A DNA stretch of 64,000 nt from contig NZ_LIUQ01000037.1 in NCBI RefSeq assembly GCF_001276715.1, positions 2,387-66,386 of the forward strand, in the 5' to 3' direction. The notes beneath the pieces were generated by a model. The model did not search any database, had not been told where the DNA came from, and saw nothing but the letters and a program-made list of their open reading frames with translations. The stretch comes from Planktothricoides sp. SR001 (lineage in GTDB: Bacteria; Cyanobacteriota; Cyanobacteriia; Cyanobacteriales; Laspinemataceae). Positions 45,934 through 54,281 of the stretch are shown piece by piece (position 1 is the first letter of the stretch; each line of letters starts with the position of its first letter). Made by a program: the position numbers and the translations under genes.

Positions 45934-46641
45934 ATGCAAATCTCCTGTTATATTAAATTTTGGAGAGTATTTCTTAGTTTGACTCTTTTCGGTTTAGGTT
46001 TTTCGGTCTATTTCAGTCCGCTAGTTTCATCAAAATATCGAGAATACGCTTTCAATTTTGCTAAGAAATATTTGGAAATATTTTCACAAGAACTGACAGA
46101 AAAAGCGTGGGGTAATGTTGGGGCGATCGCTTATCCTGCTGGCGATCGGTTGATGATCGGTAATAATTCTAAACCGCAAAGCTTAGATGAGATTCAAAAG
46201 GAATACTTACGACCACATTTTGGTGATTTAGTGGATCGGGTCATGGTGGTCTACAGTGCTTTGCTGATGGAAGATTGGGTGGCGGCTAGTTTTCAAATTA
46301 ATGTCGGCAGATCTAATGCTCAAGTTTATGGTCATCGCATCTATATTCGGGATATTTATCGCCCTGGTGATTTACAGCAAATCGTTTTGTTAGCCCACGA
46401 ACTGTATCATTGTAAGCAATATGAAGAGCTAGGCAGTCTCAGTAAGTTTGGTTATCATTATTTTTTGCAATATAAAAAAGCTGACGAGAAATATAACCAA
46501 AATATATTTGAGCAAGAGGCGTTTAAATTTGAAAAGTTTTTTGCCAGTTGGTTGGCCAACGAAGTGAGAGTAAACGGAACTAGAAGCCGAAATAGAAAAG
46601 CAAAAAAATCTTCTGATATTGCTTTAGAAAATGAAGATTAA
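45934..46641 (+). CDS. Membrane-anchored HExxH protein (eCIS core/DUF4157-like)
   Basis: 235 aa from ATG 45934; a TTG six codons earlier is also possible. One membrane segment (about 12-30) is followed by an extracytoplasmic or cytoplasmic domain. It contains LLAHELYHCKQYEELGSLSKFGYHYF, with HExxH at 155-159, and NIFEQEAFKFE, whose glutamates (193, 195) could be the third zinc ligand. This resembles the DUF4157 putative peptidase domain. An upstream IYIRD segment fits that family. Peptidase activity is inferred. No phage-tail or toxin genes are near. Confidence 0.7.
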   Translation: MQISCYIKFWRVFLSLTLFGLGFSVYFSPLVSSKYREYAFNFAKKYLEIFSQELTEKAWGNVGAIAYPAGDRLMIGNNSKPQSLDEIQKEYLRPHFGDLVDRVMVVYSALLMEDWVAASFQINVGRSNAQVYGHRIYIRDIYRPGDLQQIVLLAHELYHCKQYEELGSLSKFGYHYFLQYKKADEKYNQNIFEQEAFKFEKFFASWLANEVRVNGTRSRNRKAKKSSDIALENED

Positions 46642-46862
46642 TTTATGGATCAACAAAAATAATAGCTGGGATCAAATTATACCGATAAGCTATTTTATTA
46701 GAAAAAATAGTTATATTTTCCTAGCAAAACGCTGGCCGGAATCTTCCTCGCTAAATTCTTACAGATATCCGTGGGGATGACAGTCTCGGTGGGAACAAAT
46801 TATAATAGATTCACGACCATGATTTATAAATTTTTATGAATTTTTCGAGGGAATTTATCACG

Positions 46863-47192
46863 ATGACATTATCAAAATTATCTCCAGCATTGTATTTGTT
46901 GCTGGCTTTGACGATCGCCTCTTGGTTGGGACTGGCAGAACCAACAATGGCCGCAACCGATCGCACTCCACAGATGGCCGATAACCCAACTGTAATCGCG
47001 TCGGTGGTACATCCTCAAACTCCCCTCTCCCAAGTGCGCGGTGATTTGGCTGCTGTTTGGAAGAATCACGGAGTTTCTGGATCCCAAATTTGGCTGACCA
47101 GAAACGTCAATGATGGATTAAAAGATTTACCTGGATGTGCTTGTGCCGCTTGTAGTGGGATTAATCGGGAAATTTTTTCCCCGGTAGGATAA
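46863..47192 (+). CDS. Small secreted protein with a C-terminal CACAAC motif
   Basis: 109 aa from ATG 46863 (GAGGGA upstream); a further ATG at 46836 is less likely. A signal peptide ends near PTMA (about 31). The mature part is short, with GCACAACSG close to the end. No family recognised. Three closely spaced cysteines near the C-terminus could bind a metal or be modified. Its last 32 bases overlap the 3' end of the convergent histidine kinase. Confidence 0.6.
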   Translation: MTLSKLSPALYLLLALTIASWLGLAEPTMAATDRTPQMADNPTVIASVVHPQTPLSQVRGDLAAVWKNHGVSGSQIWLTRNVNDGLKDLPGCACAACSGINREIFSPVG

Positions 47193-48546
47193 CAGTCACC
47201 GTGGTTCCTCGATCCACCTCGCTAGATATGTGGATTTGTCCTTGATGATTTTCTACAATGGCGCGGGCGATCGCTAACCCTAATCCCGATCCAGTCGGCG
47301 AAAACTTTGCCTCACTTTGATGAGAATGATGTCTGGCTGGATCGACGCGATAAAACCGCTCAAAAATTTGTGGTAACGACTCAGCAGGGATACCAATGCC
47401 GGTATCCCTGACTTTTATCTGTAAAGGTGGAGACTGTCCCTGGCGAAAGTTTAGGGGATCGCACTGTAATTTCACTTCAATATCTCCCCCAGTGGGAGTG
47501 TATTGCAGGGCATTGGTTAATAAATTCGTAAACAGTCGGGTTAATTGTTGACTGTCCCCCCGCAGGCTGAAGATATTGCCCCGATCTCCTGTCGAGACAA
47601 TTTCCGCTTCTAATTCTGGGGAGAATTCCTGGGGTGTGGCAATATCCAGAAACAAGGTAATGCCTTTTTCGGTGGCGATCGCTTGTTGTTCAGAAATCAC
47701 AGAAATCAGCAACTCATCCAAATGCACCGTTTCCCAATTGGGTTGAACGATGCCACTATCTTGTCTAGCTAGAAATAATAGATCGTCCACCAATCGCCCT
47801 AAGCGTCTGGTCAAGCGTTCGATCATTTGTAACTGTAATCGTTGGGTGGCGGATTCCAGATTCGGATCCGCTAGGGCTACTTGCACGTTGGTTTGAATTA
47901 TCGCGATCGGACTCCGCAGTTCGTGGGAAGCATCGGCGGTAAACTGTTTCAGCCTTTGGTAAGATTCGCGCACCGGGGCGATCGCCAGCCCGGAAAGCAA
48001 CCAACCAATCACCCCCACACCGATCGCCATCACCGCTGTCCCCACACTTAAATCCCAAATCAATTGTCGAATGGGTTTAGTAAATTCAAACCAGGGATGA
48101 CTCACGCGCAAATAGCCTAAGACCTGTCGCCCATATTCCACTCGTTCGGTAATTTGTCGTAACCACAACTCGTGACTATTGCCCACTAAATGCACTGTTT
48201 CTCCAGTCCGGTTGGGATGCAAGGGCAGATTTAAGGACTCAGAAAACGTTGCCCAGAGTAACTCTCCCGTAGGACTAAACCACTCTAAATCAATATGATC
48301 GTCTTCCACCGCGTTGGTATTATTGCGAAAACTGGCTTCGACATTAACTCGCAATCCACCTTGAGAATTCGGTGAAATCACCAGCGATCGCTCCACTACT
48401 TCCACCACGTGCTTGAGGGTATCGTCGATGCGATCGATTAAAGTATTCCGCACATAAAAATAAAAACCTGTGGCAAATACCAGCAGTAAAATCGCGGTGA
48501 CGGTGGTGTACCAAAGAGCTAACCGACGGCGAGTGGTTTGAAACAT
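47161..48546 (-). CDS. Sensor histidine kinase (RppB/NrsS-like)
   Basis: 461 aa. Two membrane segments (about 12-32 and 165-188) frame an extracytoplasmic sensor of about 130 residues. Then HisKA with the phosphorylated H208 in TADASHELRSPIAII, and a HATPase with LTNALQYTP (N box), DTGIGIP (G1) and GSGLGLAIARAI (G2). No clear HAMP. The layout resembles Synechocystis RppB/NrsS, which senses redox or nickel. No response regulator is adjacent; the DmeF-like exporter gene upstream on the same strand hints at metal sensing (inference). Confidence 0.88.
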   Translation of the reverse strand: MFQTTRRRLALWYTTVTAILLLVFATGFYFYVRNTLIDRIDDTLKHVVEVVERSLVISPNSQGGLRVNVEASFRNNTNAVEDDHIDLEWFSPTGELLWATFSESLNLPLHPNRTGETVHLVGNSHELWLRQITERVEYGRQVLGYLRVSHPWFEFTKPIRQLIWDLSVGTAVMAIGVGVIGWLLSGLAIAPVRESYQRLKQFTADASHELRSPIAIIQTNVQVALADPNLESATQRLQLQMIERLTRRLGRLVDDLLFLARQDSGIVQPNWETVHLDELLISVISEQQAIATEKGITLFLDIATPQEFSPELEAEIVSTGDRGNIFSLRGDSQQLTRLFTNLLTNALQYTPTGGDIEVKLQCDPLNFRQGQSPPLQIKVRDTGIGIPAESLPQIFERFYRVDPARHHSHQSEAKFSPTGSGLGLAIARAIVENHQGQIHISSEVDRGTTVTVILPGKKFPD

Positions 48547-48552
48547 AACTTC

Positions 48553-48770
48553 TTTTTGTGGTTATTGGTTGTTGGTTATTGGGTAGGGATTCTTTGGTTG
48601 TTGTTTGTTCGTTGTTGTTGGGTAGGGATTCTTTTGTTGTTTGCTCCTCCGCTCCGGAAGCTCCTCCGCTCCGGGGCAACCACCGCCACGGAAAAGCCCC
48701 TACCACTGTCCTCCCCCGCTCCCCTACACCCCACACCCCACACCCCACACCCCACACCCCACTTATATCG
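48553..48770. repeat. Mixed repeats: STRR, GTTGGGTAGGGATTCTTT and ACACCCC runs
   Basis: Two copies of the 18-base unit (within 48576-48634), a duplicated CTCCTCCGCTCCGG (48645-48675) and four CACACCCCA units (about 48726-48762). Same repeat families as at 24.7 kb and 60.4 kb. Its right end borders the exporter's 3' end. Confidence 0.85.
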
Positions 48771-49734
48771 TCTGTTTCTGCAAATTGATGCACGGTTCCC
48801 CATGACAGTGATTCACTTCAACTAGGACATGAGAAAGAGAGGGAATATGGCTAAGTAAATTCTTATAATATTCTGGTGGCTGAGGATAATGTGTCACCAA
48901 AGAAATGGTCGCCGCTAGATGATTTTCGCTCAGTTTCCAAACGTGCAGATCGGTGACTCGATTATCCGAGTCTTGCTCAATTGCATTTAAAATTGCCAAA
49001 TTGATGTCTTTATCAATTGATCCGTCCAGCAAGGTTTCACCGGTTTCAGTCACTAATCCATAAGACCATTTGGCAATCACTAATGCACCAATCAAACCCA
49101 TGACCGCATCCAGCCAAACCCAACCTAAAAACTTGCCCGCGAATAAGGCAATAATGGCAAAAAGAGAAGTTAATGTATCCGCTAAAACGTGAATATAAGC
49201 AGCACGAAGATTATGATCGTGGTGGTCATGGTGGTCATGGTCGTGGTCATGGTCGTGGTGATGATCGTGGTGATGATCGTGATGATCGTGTAATAGGAAA
49301 GCACTGACAAGATTGATAAATAATCCAATCACTGCGACATAGATTGCCTCATTGAACTGAATCGATGTCGGTTGAAAAAGACGAGTCAATGACTCGACGG
49401 CGATCGCCAGCGCAATCACTGCCAGCACAATTGCACTGGTAAAACCACCCAGTACAGTCACTTTGCCGGTGCCAAAGGTGTATTTAGGATTGCGTGCATT
49501 TCTCCGGGCATATTGATAGGCAAACACGGCAATTCCAAAGGCTCCGACATGGGTGGCCATGTGCCAACCATCAGCCAGCAAAGCCAGGGAACCAAAGGTT
49601 GTACCAGCGACAATCTCAGCCACCATTGTTACGGCTGTCAGTAACAGGACTATTTTGGTTTTTTTCTCTGCTTCATGTCGCTCAACAGAAAAATCATGGG
49701 CGTGTTGCCATTCTTCAAGGGTATGGATGTGCAT
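48763..49734 (-). CDS. DmeF-like cation diffusion facilitator (Co/Ni/Zn efflux)
   Basis: 323 aa from ATG 49734 (MHIHTLEEWQHAHDF), the usual start of DmeF-type CDF proteins; the frame is open 28 codons further up. Six membrane segments. Metal site residues are in LLADGWHMATH (TM2) and YIHVLADTL (TM5). A loop of about 28 residues between TM4 and TM5 is almost only His and Asp, encoded by tandem GATGATCGTG-like words. A C-terminal cytoplasmic domain ends in VNHCHGEPC. It should export divalent metal in exchange for protons. Confidence 0.92.
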   Translation of the reverse strand: MHIHTLEEWQHAHDFSVERHEAEKKTKIVLLLTAVTMVAEIVAGTTFGSLALLADGWHMATHVGAFGIAVFAYQYARRNARNPKYTFGTGKVTVLGGFTSAIVLAVIALAIAVESLTRLFQPTSIQFNEAIYVAVIGLFINLVSAFLLHDHHDHHHDHHHDHDHDHDHHDHHDHNLRAAYIHVLADTLTSLFAIIALFAGKFLGWVWLDAVMGLIGALVIAKWSYGLVTETGETLLDGSIDKDINLAILNAIEQDSDNRVTDLHVWKLSENHLAATISLVTHYPQPPEYYKNLLSHIPSLSHVLVEVNHCHGEPCINLQKQTI

Positions 49735-49767
49735 AAAAATTCTCACAAAAGACTTGGGCTGAATTCT

Positions 49768-49912
49768 TATAGCGGTTTTCAGATTGGTCAACCACAAATC
49801 TCGCTTAGGGCAAAGCATGACCTCATTAAATCTCTGCTTTTAACCCTCGAATGCGGTCATGCTTTGCCCCTACCAAATCATCTGTGGTCTATTCAACAGA
49901 AAACCGCTGTAA
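49768..49912. mobile_element. MITE-like element, about 145 bp with inverted ends
   Basis: Ends AGCGGTTTTC (49771-49780) and GAAAACCGCT (49899-49908) are inverted and lie next to TA. Inside, GGTCATGCTTTGCCC and GGGCAAAGCATGACC form a second inverted pair. No coding capacity. It could be a transposase-dependent miniature element. Confidence 0.75.
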
Positions 49913-50011
49913 TCTCTAGCTTATAATTTTTTTACTCCCTGTAAACTCCTTAGCCTTACGGACAAACCGCTGATGAAAGTAAATTTTTTAATTTTTTAAT
50001 TCTTGCACACG

Positions 50012-50965
50012 CTATTCAGGACAACGACCCTTTTTCCCATCAGGCATAATCGCATTACACAAATTAGCGTCTCTAAGATTGGTATTGGTCGTATCTGCCC
50101 TCAATAAATTGGCTTCGGTGAAATCAGCCCCCTGAGTTTGAGCCGAAATCAACACGGCATTCAACAGTTGTCCTCGGAGTAAATTGACGCCAATTAGGTT
50201 AGCTTCTCTGAGGTCGGCATTTTCCAAGTCAGCTTTTTCTAGGTTAGTGCCACGAAAGCTGGTATTCATCAACTGACTATTTCTCAGGGTGACACCGGGC
50301 ATTTGCGCCCCGTCTAGACTAGCCCGACTTAGGTTGGCTTGGGCTAAATTGGCACTGGTGAGGTCGGCACCTCTGAGTTGTGCGGCGGCTAAGTTCACCC
50401 CAGTCATTTGCGTATTGCTCAGGGAAGCTCCATTGAGATTGGCTCCCCGGAGGTTGGCTTGTTCGAGAAAAACTTCACTCAAATTCGTGCCACTCAGGTT
50501 AGCTTCTTCCAGGTTGCTACCCGCAAGGTTAATTAAGAATAAGTTGGCTCCTACCAGTTGCGCCCGACGAAGGTTGGCATTGAGTAGGTTGCTGCCGGTA
50601 AGTTCTGCGCCTCTAAAGTTGACGTTTTCTAAGTTGGTATTGCTCAGGTTGGCACCACTGAGATCCGCTGCTCTTAAATCACTGCCTCTGAGGGTGGCGC
50701 CGGTTAGATTGCTGGAGCGGAGATTGGCTCCCCGGAGATCAAAACCACTGAGATCCGCACCAATAAGATTACAACCGGCACAATTTTTGGTTTGTTGCAA
50801 TTGTGTGAAGTCGGATGGGTTATAGCGGCGTTCGCGGCCTTCGCCGCGGTGCGGAGCACCTTCGGGAATAGATTGACCTACCGTAAAGGGGACTGTTTCG
50901 CAGAGAATAATTAACAAAGCAATAAAAACGATGGTCAGGCTTTTTCTGATGTAACGGGGAATCAT
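50012..50965 (-). CDS. Secreted or anchored pentapeptide-repeat protein
   Basis: 317 aa from ATG 50965; a TTG 15 codons up is unlikely. An N-terminal hydrophobic segment (about 8-30, signal or anchor) is followed by NCAGCNLIGADLSGFDLRGANL and about 40 A(D/N)LxX pentapeptides to the end (NLCNAIMPDGKKGRCPE). These form a right-handed square beta-helix. A CxxC at the entry and a Cys near the end are typical of a cyanobacterial secreted subgroup. Function unknown. Confidence 0.88.
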   Translation of the reverse strand: MIPRYIRKSLTIVFIALLIILCETVPFTVGQSIPEGAPHRGEGRERRYNPSDFTQLQQTKNCAGCNLIGADLSGFDLRGANLRSSNLTGATLRGSDLRAADLSGANLSNTNLENVNFRGAELTGSNLLNANLRRAQLVGANLFLINLAGSNLEEANLSGTNLSEVFLEQANLRGANLNGASLSNTQMTGVNLAAAQLRGADLTSANLAQANLSRASLDGAQMPGVTLRNSQLMNTSFRGTNLEKADLENADLREANLIGVNLLRGQLLNAVLISAQTQGADFTEANLLRADTTNTNLRDANLCNAIMPDGKKGRCPE

Positions 50966-51434
50966 TGTTAAGCTGTTTAAGCGAGAATGTCGGTAATTTT
51001 TGATTTTCAATCGATAGCCCCCTCGTTGGCGCAGATATTTTAGGAGATTGCTTTCCGACCTAGTTGCATCTTATCGGTAATGGCTAAATATGAATTGTAA
51101 ATATGGACTGTAAATATGGACTGTAAATGTTGAGTGCGGCCACCTCTTTGCGCGACAGGCGATCGCGCTAAAAGTTGTTAGACTGCGGTTTTTGTGGCAG
51201 GTTCCAAGATCGATTGACCCTCTGCTCTCTCGTTCCCTCGCACTCATAATTACTCTCATGGTGCCTCCGGGCGTCACCAGCCTAACCCTAAACAAAGCGA
51301 ATCACTTTGTGAATCACTTTTAATGGAATGATAACTTTGAGAATTTTTCTATTTATAAGTGGTGAAAAATCGTTAAAATAAGTCTGAGGAAGATTTTTTC
51401 CAAGACTCAAAGAGTCTCTATTGCAGAATCGACT
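50966..51434. other. Intergenic region, no gene seen
   Basis: Contains three near-identical words AAATATGGACTGTAAATATGG (within 51083-51128). Minus-strand frames across it show no family features and the larger one runs antisense into the next gene. Confidence 0.45.
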
Positions 51435-51851
51435 ATGTTCTCTCATCCTATTTTTGACGATTCCTGTGAAGGATCCGATTCCGGGAATCGCGATCTCTCG
51501 GAATCCTTCTACAAAACATTGTTTAAGCGCTTGTGTGAGTCGTTTGACTATTCTACCCAAGCGCTTTTCAGTGAATGCATTTTTGGGATTGCCCCTTCTC
51601 CCGCAGGAGAAAACACTTTGTTTATCGTGGCGCCTTCCCAAGAAGTGTTAGAAAAACTGATTGCCCGCAGCGATCGCCTCCAAAATGAAGTGAATCGCCG
51701 CCTTCCGGGAATTAAGCAAACGGCGATTTGTGTTCAACCACCAGATGCCGATCGCGATCGCCTGCGGTCGTCATTGCCGCCGCAGTTCCCCCCGCAGTTT
51801 ATGTTAGGCAAAATCTTCCGTCACTCTGCTGAAGATGAGTCAGTTAATTAA
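51435..51851 (+). CDS. Conserved-looking protein of unknown function
   Basis: 138 aa, no signal or membrane segment. The central part (about 35-100, LFIVAPSQEVLEKLIARSDR) suggests an alpha/beta fold in which a strand is followed by a helix; it faintly recalls KH-like or DnaA domain I folds, without proof. The C-terminus is proline-rich. A minus-strand frame overlaps its first half, but codon choice and HIP1 sites favour the + frame. Family not recognised. Confidence 0.6.
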   Translation: MFSHPIFDDSCEGSDSGNRDLSESFYKTLFKRLCESFDYSTQALFSECIFGIAPSPAGENTLFIVAPSQEVLEKLIARSDRLQNEVNRRLPGIKQTAICVQPPDADRDRLRSSLPPQFPPQFMLGKIFRHSAEDESVN

Positions 51852-51992
51852 CTAACAGAGCCTTTAACCATCTGAGTACGATTAACCAGGGAATTTTTTT
51901 CCCGATCGCACGAGCGCAACACTAATCTGACAAAAGATTTCAGAACCGGCAAATCCTCCGAAAGCGGAAGAGATTTGTTATTCTGAAATCTC

Positions 51993-52841
51993 ATGTCGCC
52001 CCTGATTCCAGGTATGCATAAATTCTTCACTGGATCGTTAACAATTGAACGATTAAATATTCTCATTTCCCATCTGCCAGAATCCCTCAAAGGCACTAAA
52101 CTTGTGCAATTATCGGACTTTCATTATGAAGGCTGGGGACTTTCAGAACAGTTACTCTTTGAGGCGATCGCCGCCAGCAATGCGGCCAAACCGGACTTAG
52201 TGCTCCTGACCGGCGATTATGTCACTGATAAACCAAACTCGATTCATCATTTAGTCCAGCAACTCAAACATTTAGAAAGTAGCGCGGGGATTTATGCCAT
52301 CTTAGGCAACCATGATATTAAACCAAACGAATCCCGAACTGAAATAATTCAAGCCCTGACCAGTATTGGGATTCAGGTCTTATGGAACCAAATAGTTTAT
52401 CCTTTTGGTGACGGTTTGGCCTTAGTGGGCATGGCCGACTTCTACTCTGGTGAATTTAACCCCAAAGCGGTGTTTCCCCATATCCCGGAACAAGTTCCCC
52501 GCATCGTTCTGTCCCACCATCCTGACACGGCTGCGATGATGTCTCGATGGCGGATTGATTTACAACTTTCCGGTCACACCCACGGGGGGCAAATTGTCTT
52601 ACCCAGAATTGGTCCATTAGCGCCTAAGTTGACAAAAATTCGTCAGATGATTCCCCAACCTTTAAGCCGTTGCCTGTCCTCGATCAATAAAAAACCGGAT
52701 AAAGTCATTCGTCATTGGGAATGGAGTCAGGGATTACATCAAATTAACCAAAATTTTCTCTATGTGAATCGCGGTTTAGGCACTTATTTCCCCGGTCGCC
52801 TATTTTGTGCCCCGGAAGTGACGGTGATTACGCTATTGTAG
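51993..52841 (+). CDS. Metallophosphoesterase (YaeI/YkuE-like)
   Basis: 282 aa. The metal-binding motifs are in order: QLSDFHYEGWG (DxH), LLTGDYV (GDxx), AILGNHDI (GNHD), VLSHHPD and LSGHTHGGQIVLP (GHTH). This is the calcineurin-like fold of the YaeI/YkuE group, whose members act on lipid-linked or small phosphoesters. No signal peptide is clear, though the N-terminus has LTIERLNI as in anchored members. ATG at 51993, or seven codons later. A palindrome-rich repeat separates it from the serpin. Confidence 0.9.
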   Translation: MSPLIPGMHKFFTGSLTIERLNILISHLPESLKGTKLVQLSDFHYEGWGLSEQLLFEAIAASNAAKPDLVLLTGDYVTDKPNSIHHLVQQLKHLESSAGIYAILGNHDIKPNESRTEIIQALTSIGIQVLWNQIVYPFGDGLALVGMADFYSGEFNPKAVFPHIPEQVPRIVLSHHPDTAAMMSRWRIDLQLSGHTHGGQIVLPRIGPLAPKLTKIRQMIPQPLSRCLSSINKKPDKVIRHWEWSQGLHQINQNFLYVNRGLGTYFPGRLFCAPEVTVITLL

Positions 52842-52866
52842 AGATATTTAAGGACTCGCTGAACCC

Positions 52867-52951
52867 AGAAACCCGGTTTCTAGTAGGGGCGAATGGCCAT
52901 TCGCCCCTACTTGGTTTTTGCCAACGGCTGATCCAAGAAACCGGGTTTCTT
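52867..52951. repeat. Compound palindrome element between phosphoesterase and serpin genes
   Basis: AGAAACCCGGTTTCT (52867-52881), a 28-base palindrome (52883-52910, arms GTAGGGGCGAATGG) and AAGAAACCGGGTTTCTT (52935-52951) follow one another. The outer words are the same family as at 2281-2319 and 3112-3126. Confidence 0.9.
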
Positions 52952-52976
52952 CTTGAAAACTTACTTTTTTAGGCAA

Positions 52977-54230
52977 ATGAAACTTATTTTAACGGCGGTG
53001 ACAGGTTTGGCCATTCTCAATTTATTAATCGCCGGTTGTAGCAGTCAACCCACTACCCAAGAAATTATTCCGGCTCAACCGACAATGGCGATGAATTCGG
53101 CTGAAGTCAACCCAGTGATTTTAGCCAATACCCGGTTTGGCTTTAAACTTTTTACGGAACTTTATCGCCAAGCAGCCGATGAAAATGCAGCGGATGAGAA
53201 TATTTTTATTTCTCCCGCGAGTATTAGTGCCGCATTGTCTATGACCTATAACGGGGCAAAAGCAGAAACCCAAAGCGCGATCGCCAATACTTTGGAAATT
53301 GCTAACATTCCCTTAGAACAAGTCAACCAAGGTCATAGTAATTTACAAAAATCTTTGGCTACCGCAGACCCAAAAGTGCAAGTAAATATTGCCAACTCTC
53401 TGTGGTTAAGCAAAACCACCACTTTTTTACCGGATTTTATCCAAAGAGTCGCGGAATCATACAGCGCTGAATTAAGTCAGCTAGACTTTAACGATCCTCA
53501 GTCACTTTCGACAATTAACAATTGGGTGAAAACTAATACTAATGATAAAATAGAAAAAATTGTCGATCAAGTAGACCCGAATCAAATTATGTTTCTGATT
53601 AATGCGGTCTATTTTAAAGGACTTTGGGCAAAACCCTTTGCTAAAGATGCCACCAAAGAGGCTGCATTTACCTTACTCGATGGTAGCACGAAACAGCACC
53701 CATTAATGAATCAATTTGGGGATTATCGTTATTATGAAACCGATACTTTTCAAGCGGTTAGTCTTCCCTACGGTGAAGGACGCTGGAGTTTTTATGTTTT
53801 TCTGCCAAAACCTAATGTAACTCTAGCCAGCTTTTATGAAAATCTAACCCCTGAAAATTGGGAACAATGGATGAATCTGTTTCGACTTGTCCCCGGTTCT
53901 ATTACTCTGCCCCGCTTCCAATTAGAGTATGAAATGGTGTTGAATGAAACTCTGAAAATTTTAGGAATGGAAGTGGCTTTTGACCCAGAAAAAGCGGATT
54001 TTTCTGGCATTACTTCTGAAGATTCTTATATTTCCCAAGTGAAGCATAAAACTTTTATTGAAGTGAACGAAGAAGGCACGGAAGCAGCGGCATCAACTTC
54101 TGTGGGAATTGTCGCCACTTCGGCGCCACCACCGCCGTTTACAATGGTGGTCGATCGCCCATTTTTCTCGGTAATTCGGGATGATCAAACCGGGACTATT
54201 TTATTTATGGGTTCGATTGTGGATCCATAG
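52977..54230 (+). CDS. Serpin lipoprotein (serine protease inhibitor)
   Basis: 417 aa from ATG 52977. A lipoprotein signal ends at LLIAGC. The serpin domain fills the rest: NIFISPASISAALSMTYNGA, LINAVYFKGLWAKPF, PRFQLEYEMVLNETLKILGM, and the shutter/breach VNEEGTEAAAST. The hinge (EEGTEAAAS, about 365-373) is of the inhibitory type. Counting from P15 Gly, P1 falls at about Thr381 (IVATSAPPP), suggesting an elastase- or subtilisin-like target. C-terminal DRPFFSVIRD is intact. It probably traps proteases at the cell envelope. Confidence 0.93.
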   Translation: MKLILTAVTGLAILNLLIAGCSSQPTTQEIIPAQPTMAMNSAEVNPVILANTRFGFKLFTELYRQAADENAADENIFISPASISAALSMTYNGAKAETQSAIANTLEIANIPLEQVNQGHSNLQKSLATADPKVQVNIANSLWLSKTTTFLPDFIQRVAESYSAELSQLDFNDPQSLSTINNWVKTNTNDKIEKIVDQVDPNQIMFLINAVYFKGLWAKPFAKDATKEAAFTLLDGSTKQHPLMNQFGDYRYYETDTFQAVSLPYGEGRWSFYVFLPKPNVTLASFYENLTPENWEQWMNLFRLVPGSITLPRFQLEYEMVLNETLKILGMEVAFDPEKADFSGITSEDSYISQVKHKTFIEVNEEGTEAAASTSVGIVATSAPPPPFTMVVDRPFFSVIRDDQTGTILFMGSIVDP

Positions 54231-54281
54231 CAGTTTTCCTGGGAAAATAATGTGATTTTTTGAGGATGATTCCTGGTGGTG

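Noticed and set aside
51288-51641. 117-codon minus-strand frame with an IPGIGSF motif
   Set aside because: It overlaps the better-supported + strand gene at 51435 and the HU-like motif is probably chance.
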